7,347 nucleotides of DNA from NCBI GenBank assembly GCA_030671315.1, contig DAOUZW010000052.1, forward strand, positions 1-7,347. Reading direction: 5' to 3'. Below the pieces are notes generated by a model that saw only the letters and a list, made by a program, of their open reading frames with translations, made no database searches and was not told where the DNA came from. The DNA comes from Candidatus Bathyarchaeota archaeon (GTDB taxonomy: Archaea > Thermoproteota > Bathyarchaeia > 40CM-2-53-6 > RBG-13-38-9). How positions within the stretch are numbered: position 1 is the stretch's first letter; each line of letters begins with the position of its first letter. The translations under genes were made by a program, and so were the position numbers. Positions 1 to 5,816 of the stretch are shown here, one piece after another.

Positions 1-417
1 TCCCGCATGCTAGCAAGAGTTAGAGACTACATAGAAAAACTAAGCATGCTATTCTCACCAATATTCTTCGCTTACATCGGAGCCCAATTCAATATCAAAG
101 CCTTGAGTTTCGAAAGCCTATTGTTGATACTGACTTTGATAGTAATAGCCGTCATAAGCAAACTTCTAGGATGCGGCCTTCCCGCAATGATTGCGCTCAG
201 AAACACAAAAAAAGGCTTCAGAGTAGGTATAGGAATGATCTCCAGAGGAGAAGTCGGATTGATAATCGCCGGTATAGGTGTGACCTCAGGTATCCTAACC
301 CAAAATATCTATGCAGTAGTTGTGGCGATGGTGATATTCACTACCATCATCACACCGATAGCTCTTAAATGGGCCTATACTGAAAAAAAGCATGATACAC
401 GAGATCCAAAGATCTAA
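1..417 (+). CDS. Kef/CPA2-type cation:proton antiporter, C-terminal part (5' truncated)
   Basis: The reading frame is open from the first base, so the gene begins upstream of the window; the ATG at 7 is an internal methionine. About 138 residues are visible. Counting from that Met, four hydrophobic membrane spans are seen, at roughly residues 13-31, 35-56, 71-95 and 100-123. The sequence around residues 76-85 (GMISRGEVGL) is the hallmark of the last transport-domain helices of the monovalent cation:proton antiporter-2 family, which exchanges Na+ or K+ for H+ across the cytoplasmic membrane. The protein ends in a short hydrophilic tail, with no TrkA-N/RCK domain after the membrane part, so it resembles NapA/KefB-like proteins without the regulatory domain. 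The ion carried cannot be told from this fragment. It converges with the trxB gene. Family assignment is firm; substrate is not. Confidence 0.88.
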   Translation, partial: SRMLARVRDYIEKLSMLFSPIFFAYIGAQFNIKALSFESLLLILTLIVIAVISKLLGCGLPAMIALRNTKKGFRVGIGMISRGEVGLIIAGIGVTSGILTQNIYAVVVAMVIFTTIITPIALKWAYTEKKHDTRDPKI

Positions 418-429
418 TAAGCGCACACT

Positions 430-436
430 AAAAAAA
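430..436 (-). terminator. T-run terminator candidate for trxB
   Basis: Read on the minus strand, seven T residues lie about 45 bases after the trxB stop codon. Archaeal transcription commonly ends at oligo-T tracts without a hairpin. The tract is just past the convergent antiporter gene. Confidence 0.35.
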
Positions 437-480
437 TCGAAACATCGAATGAAAATTCTTGTGTAAAATTCTATTACATT

Positions 481-1401
481 CTACTTACTTTTCAAATATT
501 CAAGATATTTTATCGCATCGATAGCCGCTTGACATCCAGATCCAGCTGAAGTGACTGCTTGACGATAAATCCAATCAGCTACATCACCAGCCACAAATAC
601 TCCCTCTTTATTAGTCTCTGTTTTGTTTTGAACCTTGATATATCCAGCTTCATTCAGTTCGAGTTGACCTCTAAAAATTTGAGTATTAGGTATGTATCCG
701 ATGGCTATGAATACTCCATCACATCCATATTCTTGAGTTTCTTCATTTTTCAAATTCAACAATCTAACACCTTCAACTTTTTTTTCTCCAAATATTTCTT
801 TAACCACATGACTCCAAAGAAATTTGATCTTTTTTATCTTGAATACTCTTTCCTGTATGACCTTAATCGCTCTCAACTCATCTCTCCTATGAACCACTGT
901 AACACTTCTTGCCATATTTGATAGAAATATCGCATCTTCGATCGCAGTGTCACCGCCTCCAACCACGATCACATCTTTATTTTTAAAGAAGTACCCATCA
1001 CATGTAGCACAATATGAGATCCCTTTTCCTCTAAGCCTTTGTTCTGATTCGAGCCCAAGCCATCTCGCTGAGGCACCAGTCGCAACAATTACTGCATCTG
1101 TCTCATAACCAGTGTTATCTACAATGATCTTTAACGGCCTCTTCGAGAAGTCAACATTTGTCGCCTCACCAGATATGAATTCTGCTCCTAAACGTTCAAC
1201 TTGTTTTCTAAAGAGATTCATAAGTTCTGGACCCATTATAGGCTCTGGAAATCCTGGATAGTTCTCTACTTCCGTCGTCCAAATTAACTGTCCACCTGGG
1301 TTTGGACCTTCGACAACTGTCGTCTTTAGCCCTCCTCTAACTGCATATATCGCAGCCGTTAATCCTGCAGGACCAGAACCTAAAATAATTAAATCGGTCA
1401 G
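481..1401 (-). CDS. trxB: Thioredoxin reductase (NADPH-type, FAD flavoprotein)
   Basis: Reduces thioredoxin or a glutaredoxin-like partner with NADPH through FAD and a redox-active disulfide, in the cytoplasm. With the start proposed here the protein has 306 residues, the usual size for low-Mr enzymes. Motifs in order: FAD-binding GSGPAG at 8-13, PGGQL near 37-41, ENYPGF near 49-54, active-site CATC at 131-134, NADPH-binding GGGDTA at 148-153, HRRDE at 171-175 (the two Arg that select NADPH), and the C-terminal FAD motif AGDV at 271-274 followed by YRQAVTSAGSGCQAA. The first ATG (at 1236) would remove the whole FAD motif, so it cannot be the start. The frame is open up to a TAG at 1429-1431 and has no ATG, GTG or TTG before GSGPAG. 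CTG at 1399-1401 follows GGTGAT by 6 bases and is chosen. A base error in the read is the alternative. It is divergent from the PrsW gene. Confidence 0.93.
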   Translation of the reverse strand: MTDLIILGSGPAGLTAAIYAVRGGLKTTVVEGPNPGGQLIWTTEVENYPGFPEPIMGPELMNLFRKQVERLGAEFISGEATNVDFSKRPLKIIVDNTGYETDAVIVATGASARWLGLESEQRLRGKGISYCATCDGYFFKNKDVIVVGGGDTAIEDAIFLSNMARSVTVVHRRDELRAIKVIQERVFKIKKIKFLWSHVVKEIFGEKKVEGVRLLNLKNEETQEYGCDGVFIAIGYIPNTQIFRGQLELNEAGYIKVQNKTETNKEGVFVAGDVADWIYRQAVTSAGSGCQAAIDAIKYLEYLKSK

Positions 1402-1407
1402 AGTACT

Positions 1408-1413
1408 ATCACC
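1408..1413 (-). promoter_or_regulatory. Shine-Dalgarno GGTGAT deciding the trxB CTG start
   Basis: On the minus strand GGTGAT exactly complements the archaeal 16S rRNA 3' end (core ATCACCTCC). Six bases separate it from CTG at 1399-1401, which gives the N-terminus MTDLIILGSGPAG, a typical beginning for thioredoxin reductases. Confidence 0.55.
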
Positions 1414-1470
1414 ACATATCCATGAACCCTAAATAAGAAATCTAATAGTTTCTCTCGATTCATCATCACT

Positions 1471-1484
1471 TTAACTTTAGTTAA
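1471..1484. promoter_or_regulatory. Palindrome upstream of trxB, operator candidate
   Basis: TTAACT-TT-AGTTAA is a perfect 6-base inverted repeat with a 2-base centre, about 70 bases before the trxB start and about 120 before the divergent PrsW start. Its position suits a dimeric regulator of trxB, but AT-rich palindromes of this size occur by chance. Confidence 0.3.
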
Positions 1485-1526
1485 GCATTTTGATATGTGA
1501 TTTACTTGAATGATAAAATTCGTTCA

Positions 1527-1536
1527 TTCATATATC
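1527..1536 (+). promoter_or_regulatory. Possible TATA box for the PrsW-like gene
   Basis: The sequence TTCATATATC resembles an archaeal TATA element and would place the transcript start near 1560, leaving a leader of about 40 bases. A TTTTAA at 1549-1554 is a competing candidate, so the choice is weak. Confidence 0.25.
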
Positions 1537-1603
1537 ATCAAAGAACAATTTTAAGAGCACAAATGGAAAATTACAAGAAAGTCGTCTAGGTGCTTTGTAC
1601 TAA

Positions 1604-2368
1604 ATGGACATAACTGAACTTTTCGTTGCGGCAGTCATACCTAGCGTATTTATTCTGTTATTAATAATTAAGAAGGACCGCTTTGAAAAAGAACCTTTCA
1701 GACTGTTACTTGCAACATTCATTTTTGGTGCACTTTCAATAATTCCCGCAGTACTTATTGAACTGTACCTCTCCAATTTTCTGGCTGAACCAGAGGAGCC
1801 TTTATCTGACATAATAGGTCTTGTTCTTCATTATCTTATCGTAGTGGCAATTGTTGAAGAATCATGTAAATTCTTGGCTACTCTCCCAGCATATAGATCA
1901 AAAGAATTCAATGAACCTATGGACGGCATTGTCTATGCCGTAGCTGCTTCGCTTGGATTTGCGACTATCGAGAATATAATTTATGTTTTAAGTGGAGGAT
2001 GGCTTGTTGCTTTATTACGAGCTTCTTTGAGCGTTCCTGGACACGCTTTCTTCGGAGCAACTATGGGTCACTATCTTGGCAGGTCAAAATTCGTTTATCG
2101 ATGGAGGATGATTACATTTGCTCTCATTATCCCAATATTTTTGCATACAATTTATAATTTAATAATTTCAATAGAACTTGGATTAATCAGTCTCGCCTTG
2201 GCCATCATCTTCATCATCTTTCTTTATCATAGAGTAAAAAGACAAATTGGAACTGCTCAGGAAATTTCACCATTTAAGAAAAAAAAGGAAAGTTTCTGCA
2301 TATATTGTGGCTCCAATATTTTCCCAAATTGGCGTTACTGTCCCAAGTGTGGGAAAATCATAGGATAA
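1604..2368 (+). CDS. PrsW-family intramembrane metalloprotease with C-terminal zinc ribbon
   Basis: A 254-residue multi-pass membrane protein. PrsW proteins belong to the CPBP/Abi superfamily of intramembrane proteases; bacterial PrsW cleaves an anti-sigma factor, and the archaeal substrates are unknown. Family signs in order: DRFEKEP near 25-31 after the first span, the EESCK motif (E85, E86, K89), EPMDGIVYA near 104-112, GFATIEN at 118-124, H147 within VPGHAFFG, and H181 and N185 within FLHTIYNL. These Glu and His residues are the presumed metal and catalytic ligands. At least six or seven hydrophobic spans lie between residues 5 and 208. A short basic linker (225-229) leads to a cytosolic zinc ribbon with CIYC at 232-235 and CPKC at 246-249, a common archaeal add-on. 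AGGTG at 1588-1592 is the Shine-Dalgarno. It is divergent from trxB and convergent with the next gene. The family is confident; the role is not. Confidence 0.88.
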   Translation: MDITELFVAAVIPSVFILLLIIKKDRFEKEPFRLLLATFIFGALSIIPAVLIELYLSNFLAEPEEPLSDIIGLVLHYLIVVAIVEESCKFLATLPAYRSKEFNEPMDGIVYAVAASLGFATIENIIYVLSGGWLVALLRASLSVPGHAFFGATMGHYLGRSKFVYRWRMITFALIIPIFLHTIYNLIISIELGLISLALAIIFIIFLYHRVKRQIGTAQEISPFKKKKESFCIYCGSNIFPNWRYCPKCGKIIG

Positions 2369-2380
2369 TTATTGACGTAG

Positions 2381-2392
2381 TTTTTTGAAAAA
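2381..2392. terminator. Bidirectional terminator candidate between convergent genes
   Basis: TTTTTTGAAAAA lies 13 bases after the PrsW stop. The T6 run serves the plus-strand gene and the A5 run reads as T5 on the minus strand, about 77 bases after the coiled-coil gene's stop. The two runs could also pair as a weak hairpin. Confidence 0.4.
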
Positions 2393-2468
2393 TCCGATCG
2401 CATCATATGTATAGTAGATATCAAATTTATTCTGAGACTATTTCATAGAGCTCCACACATAAAATATG

Positions 2469-2915
2469 TTAAAGACTCTCATCTTTTGGAACCTCTAAAT
2501 CCTTAATCTTTCCTTTAAGAGCTTCAATCTCAGTTGTAAGACCTTTTATTTGCTTCTCCATTTCGGTAATCTGACTCTCAAGTTCTGGTTTTTGGATAGC
2601 TCTTGATAACTTAGTTTCATAGCTTTTTAGCTCAGCCTCCATTTTTGGGATCGATTCAAGAATTCTTGATTGTAGCTCACCTACCCTCGATTCAAATTCA
2701 ACTCGATCTAGAAACTCACTTGTTTTTACATCAATCTGCTTAATCGCTTGTTGGAGACCTAATTCCAGATTCTTAACTTGTTCGGATAATACATCCCAAA
2801 TAATCGGTTTAGTTTGTTTTGGAGTTTTTCGTTTAGATTTTTTAGCTGCCTTTACATTTTTTGTAGCTCTCGATTTTTTCGCTTGTACATTTTTTTTCAC
2901 TTTTTTCTTCACCAT
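2469..2915 (-). CDS. Small protein with Lys-rich N-terminal tail and coiled coil, unknown function
   Basis: 148 residues, not recognised as a named family. Residues 1-37 hold 17 Lys or Arg and no acidic residue, with AKK, AAKK, SKRK and TPKQTKP stretches that recall histone H1 tails. Residues 41 to about 141 are rich in Glu, Lys, Gln and Leu with heptad-like spacing, as in a long coiled coil, with a Pro interruption near 90 and again near 110; the last residues are acidic. There is no Cys, signal peptide or membrane segment. An inferred reading is a cytosolic oligomer that binds nucleic acid through the tail. The ATG at 2913-2915 is chosen because an ATG ten bases upstream meets TAA after one codon; GAG at 2926-2928 is only a weak ribosome site. 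The base pattern fits a real gene: low-complexity tail, then a regular amphipathic repeat. Confidence 0.72.
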   Translation of the reverse strand: MVKKKVKKNVQAKKSRATKNVKAAKKSKRKTPKQTKPIIWDVLSEQVKNLELGLQQAIKQIDVKTSEFLDRVEFESRVGELQSRILESIPKMEAELKSYETKLSRAIQKPELESQITEMEKQIKGLTTEIEALKGKIKDLEVPKDESL

Positions 2916-2972
2916 TTTATTCCATCTCTGATGATTAATTGTTAGTAACTTCCTAGTTTTTATTCTCAGAAC

Positions 2973-2982
2973 ATAATATAAA
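2973..2982 (-). promoter_or_regulatory. TATA box for the coiled-coil protein gene
   Basis: On the minus strand the sequence is TTTATATTAT, close to the archaeal TATA consensus. It predicts a transcript start near 2949 and a leader of about 33 bases. Confidence 0.45.
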
Positions 2983-3000
2983 TTGCTTAGTCATCTTAGA

Positions 3001-3058
3001 AACTCAAACAACAAACCTTGATTGGATGGTTTAAACCACCATAACGATTGTTTGAATT
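3001..3058. promoter_or_regulatory. Nested dyad: promoter and operator candidate of the CoA-transferase operon
   Basis: An outer perfect inverted repeat, TCAAACAA at 3004-3011 and TTGTTTGA at 3048-3055, encloses an inner perfect 12-base palindrome, TGGTTTAAACCA, at 3027-3038. Two further outer pairs (AA 3001-3002 with TT 3057-3058) extend the dyad after one mismatch. The inner TTTAAA at 3030-3035 also sits where a TATA box would be for a transcript starting near 3058, about 12 bases before the ATG at 3071. A bound dimer here would block transcription-factor access, so repression is a natural reading. No regulator gene lies in the window. Confidence 0.45.
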
Positions 3059-3060
3059 GA

Positions 3061-3065
3061 GTGAT
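3061..3065 (+). promoter_or_regulatory. Ribosome binding site of CoA-transferase subunit A
   Basis: GTGAT, part of the GGTGAT archaeal core, lies 5 bases before the ATG at 3071 and supports that start. Confidence 0.5.
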
Positions 3066-3070
3066 ATTGC

Positions 3071-3937
3071 ATGCAAAACAAAGTTGTAAAAATAAACGAG
3101 GCTTGTCAAACTATACAAAATGGAGAGACTGTTGCCATCGGAGGATTAACAATTCATAGAAAACCCATGAGTTTCATTCATGAGCTTATTAGATCAGGAA
3201 AAAAGGAATTACATCTTCTAACTCTTGGAGGCAGTATCGATGTAGATCTGCTAATTGCAGCAGGATCAATAGATAGGATAGATGCAGCTTATGTAGGATT
3301 AGAAATTTTAGGATTTGCCCCAAACTTTAGAAAAGCCGTCGAGGGTAGGGTTATTGAATTTAACGAACATACCGAATACTCTATTATGGCCGGTTTGGAG
3401 GCTAACCTTATTGAGGCGGAGTTCATACCTAGCAAACTATTGATTGGGACAGACATCCTCAAAAGTCTAAATTATAAAACATTCAGAAGCCCAATCACTG
3501 ATGATTTGCTTGTAGCATATCCGCGAATATGTCCAGATGTAGCTATAATACATGTTCAAAGATGTGACGAATATGGTAACTGTCAAATTAACGGAATAAA
3601 TGCTATTGACTTATTATTAGCCAAATCTTCTAGAAGAGTTATTGTAACAACCGAAAAGATACTTCCAACTGAAGATTTCATGAGTGTACCTTCAAGTACT
3701 AATCTACCTTCGACCTTCGTTGACACCGTAGTTGAATCTCCATTTGGAGCCCATCCAACAAGTTGCTTTCCTCATTATACATATGATCTTTGGCACTTGC
3801 TCCATTATATGGAATCATCAAAAAAAGGGAAGACTGAGAATTACATAAAGCAGCACATAACAGATTTAGATTCTTTCGAAGGTTACCTCAATCTGGTTAA
3901 AGATGACGTAAAGAGAGTGACGGTACGAGAACCTTAG
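3071..3937 (+). CDS. Family I CoA-transferase, subunit A (GctA/IpdA-like)
   Basis: 288 residues, close to the subunit A size of glutaconate CoA-transferase and of the steroid ring-degradation enzyme IpdAB. Family signs: IQNGETVAIGG at 15-25, HRKPMSFIHELIRSG at 29-43 (the GG-x-RKPM-x-LIR signature), LTLGGSIDVDLLI at 50-62, LLVAYPRICPDVAIIHVQ at 146-163 and the GAHPTSC segment at 226-232. Residues 96-102 (EFNEHTE) include Glu96, Glu99 and Glu102; from memory, mycobacterial IpdA has its catalytic Glu in this region. The subunit would pair with the next gene product to form the CoA-thioester site in the cytoplasm. Substrate cannot be read from the sequence: glutaconate, a 3-oxoacid or a cyclic dicarboxylic CoA ester are all possible. 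The next gene starts with no gap, so the two are co-translated. Family firm, substrate open. Confidence 0.87.
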   Translation: MQNKVVKINEACQTIQNGETVAIGGLTIHRKPMSFIHELIRSGKKELHLLTLGGSIDVDLLIAAGSIDRIDAAYVGLEILGFAPNFRKAVEGRVIEFNEHTEYSIMAGLEANLIEAEFIPSKLLIGTDILKSLNYKTFRSPITDDLLVAYPRICPDVAIIHVQRCDEYGNCQINGINAIDLLLAKSSRRVIVTTEKILPTEDFMSVPSSTNLPSTFVDTVVESPFGAHPTSCFPHYTYDLWHLLHYMESSKKGKTENYIKQHITDLDSFEGYLNLVKDDVKRVTVREP

Positions 3938-4780
3938 GTGATGAAATTGAGGAATTTTACTTCTGACGAGATAATGATAACCTGCATGTCTCGAGAAATA
4001 AGAAATGGAGACATTGCAATTCAAGGGCTTACAACTCCAATGGCAATCATATCATATTATCTAGCTAAGGCCACTCATGCACCTCAAACAACTATAATGC
4101 AATTGGCTGGAAACATACTTACCTATGCAAAGGCCCCACCCCAGATATCACTCCTTTTTAATGAGTTTGAAGCCATGAGGAGGGCGGTGCATATTGGAAC
4201 TCAGACAGAAGTATATGAAGTCATTTTCAAGAGACTTGAATCAATAGTTGAGTTCTTTAGACCCGCTCAGATCGACATGTTTGGAAATACAAATAATTCT
4301 TGGATAGGATCAGACATTTCTAAGCTTAGGCTTCCCGGTGGATTTGGAATCTCTGATGTAGCAGCATTATATCCGAGAACATTTTACTACTGCCCACGAC
4401 ATGAGAAAAGAGTTTTCGTTGAGAATGTGGACCATATTGGAGGATTAGGATTTAGAACAAAGGGTGAATTTGATCAAAGAAGAGACATACATATAATATC
4501 TGAACTTGGAGTTTTCGAAATAGAACATGAAAGCAGAAGAATGAGACTTTCAAGTATTCATCCTGGAATAAAAATTGAAAATATAAAAGAAAATACCAGT
4601 TTCGAAATTTTAACTGCAGAAAAAACTCAACAAACATCGCCTCCAACAGAATTGGAACTTCAACTGATCAGAGAAAAAATTGACCCACTAAACATTAGAC
4701 GTCTAGAATATCTCTCAGGAAAAACTCGAGAAAATGCACTGCTTAACATATTGGATAAGGAGCTAAGCCTAACAATCTAG
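3938..4780 (+). CDS. Family I CoA-transferase, subunit B (GctB/IpdB-like), catalytic Glu replaced by Leu
   Basis: 280 residues. Family signs: MSREIRNGD at 17-25, TTPMAIISYYLAKATHAP at 32-49, RPAQIDMFGNTNNSWIG at 108-124, LPGGFG at 132-137, HEKRVFVENVD at 155-165, the GVFEIE strand at 191-196, and a late LQLIREKIDP at 241-250. In glutaconate CoA-transferase the residue seven after the AP pair is the nucleophilic Glu of the VESG or EAG motif; here the aligned stretch is QLAG, with Leu56 at that place. The TTPMA segment also looks more like IpdB than GctB. The pair may therefore hydrolyse or ring-open a CoA ester instead of transferring CoA. Start: TAG of subunit A at 3935-3937 is followed at once by GTG 3938, then ATG 3941; AGGTGAT at 3936-3942 overlaps both, so a TTG at 3947 is a third option. 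I favour ATG or GTG by coupling. Confidence 0.86.
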   Translation: MMKLRNFTSDEIMITCMSREIRNGDIAIQGLTTPMAIISYYLAKATHAPQTTIMQLAGNILTYAKAPPQISLLFNEFEAMRRAVHIGTQTEVYEVIFKRLESIVEFFRPAQIDMFGNTNNSWIGSDISKLRLPGGFGISDVAALYPRTFYYCPRHEKRVFVENVDHIGGLGFRTKGEFDQRRDIHIISELGVFEIEHESRRMRLSSIHPGIKIENIKENTSFEILTAEKTQQTSPPTELELQLIREKIDPLNIRRLEYLSGKTRENALLNILDKELSLTI

Positions 4781-4820
4781 GATTTACAAAGATAACCTGA
4801 AAAAAGCGCTGGAAAAATAT

Positions 4821-5651
4821 TTGAACGCAGCATCGCAAGTCGCAATATTCAAAGGTCCACGATCTCTAGAAATAGTAAAAAAGGCGATCAAAGCAATTCA
4901 TATCAACGATAGAATTTTAAAGAAACCTATTCTAATCAAGGTAAACTTCATTACAACAAAGACTTGGGAAACAGGAGCCACTACGGATCCAATAATTGTT
5001 GAGGCACTAATCCAAGAAATATCAAAAGTCAACAAAGAAATTTCTATAGGGGAATCTGATGCAACATTAACACAAGCCGACCATGCAGCAAAAGCTACAG
5101 GCATTCTAGATTTGTGCGATAAATATGGAATTCAATTCAACAACCTAAGTAAAATCAAAGATCAGATAACAATCAAGATACCTGACTACGAATCGATAAA
5201 ACAAATAACTATTCCTCGAATAGTTCTTGAAAGTCATATAATCAGTGCCGCTAAGATGAAAACACACATGGATACAACAGTAACACTTGGTTTAAAGAAT
5301 ATGTTCGGATTGTTACCAGATAAAAACAAAAATAAATTCCACAGTAAAGGAATTTCAAAAGTGATTGTGGACATTAACAGAGTACTTAGACCAACAGCCG
5401 TAGTTATCGATGGATTTGTAGCCATGGAAGGTAATGGTCCAGTAAGTGGAACCGCTCTCCCGATGAATCTTGTGTTGTCTGGGATAGATCCTGTGTCGAC
5501 AGATGCAACAGCGTCTCGCATAATGGGATTTGATCCTCACAGAATCTATCATATTAGACGTTGTTACGATAAAGGATTAGGTGAGATAGACTCCATTGCA
5601 ATTCTAGGTGAAAAAATCAATAACATAAAAAAGAAATTTAAATCGACATAA
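4821..5651 (+). CDS. DUF362 domain-containing protein
   Basis: 276 residues covering one DUF362 domain (PF04015), a family of unknown biochemical role in archaea and anaerobic bacteria, often fused to ferredoxin domains. This copy has no CxxC cluster, so no Fe-S domain. Family signs: KVNFITTKTWETGATTDP at 40-57, IGESDATLTQADHAAKATG at 76-94, KMKTHMDTTVTLGLKNMFGL at 145-164, then H174, DGFVAMEGNGPVSGT at 197-211 and GIDPVSTDATASRIMGFDP at 221-239. No signal peptide or membrane span. It follows subunit B by 40 bases with no promoter sign between, so it is likely the third gene of that operon and acts in the same pathway. The start is uncertain: TTG at 4821 has only a weak TGGA upstream, and the frame stays open back to 4773, inside the end of the previous gene, with only CTG or ATT codons there. 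Confidence 0.85.
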   Translation: MNAASQVAIFKGPRSLEIVKKAIKAIHINDRILKKPILIKVNFITTKTWETGATTDPIIVEALIQEISKVNKEISIGESDATLTQADHAAKATGILDLCDKYGIQFNNLSKIKDQITIKIPDYESIKQITIPRIVLESHIISAAKMKTHMDTTVTLGLKNMFGLLPDKNKNKFHSKGISKVIVDINRVLRPTAVVIDGFVAMEGNGPVSGTALPMNLVLSGIDPVSTDATASRIMGFDPHRIYHIRRCYDKGLGEIDSIAILGEKINNIKKKFKST

Positions 5652-5772
5652 AAATTGCATTCAATAGAAAATATAGATATCGCCAGATTTAACATACTAG
5701 ATTTTAGAGCATCAACCTTTTAGATAAAACATGGAGTATTAACAAAAAAATACTAATGCACAATATTAATCA

Positions 5773-5782
5773 TTTAAATTAT
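5773..5782 (+). promoter_or_regulatory. TATA box for treT
   Basis: TTTAAATTAT matches the archaeal TATA element and lies about 35 bases before the ATG. The transcript would start near 5805, leaving a leader of only about 12 bases. The sequence before the ATG (GAGACGAGACGAAT) has no good Shine-Dalgarno, in keeping with a very short leader. Confidence 0.5.
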
Positions 5783-5816
5783 AGAATTTATTGACACAGT
5801 ACGAGACGAGACGAAT

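Noticed and set aside
559..921. Open frame on the plus strand opposite trxB
   Set aside because: It is antisense to conserved trxB codons and its translation has no motif.
481..1236. Short thioredoxin reductase starting at the first ATG
   Set aside because: It would lack the FAD-binding GSGPAG and PGGQ motifs that are encoded in the same frame just upstream, so the gene is longer.
1399..1415. Programmed frameshift from GTG codons at 1413-1415 into trxB, with CTC TGA C resembling the prfB site
   Set aside because: A prfB-like +1 shift lands in the wrong frame; a -1 shift would be needed and there is no slippery heptamer.
1409..1423. Four-codon upstream ORF (ATG GAT ATG TGG TGA) ahead of trxB on the minus strand
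   Set aside because: Its stop overlaps the trxB ribosome site, which is suggestive of coupling, but an ORF this short is easily chance; it is noted only as a source of a possible frame error.
2200..2222. Repeated CATCATCTT in the PrsW-like gene
   Set aside because: It encodes ordinary Ile/Phe residues of a membrane span and has only two copies.
5234..5521. Open frames on the minus strand inside the DUF362 gene
   Set aside because: They are antisense shadows of conserved DUF362 motifs, with no ribosome site or known family.
5652..5816. Search for an RNA gene or riboswitch between DUF362 and treT
   Set aside because: The stretch is AT-rich, with no GC-rich stems or tRNA features; only the TATA box near its end is supported.
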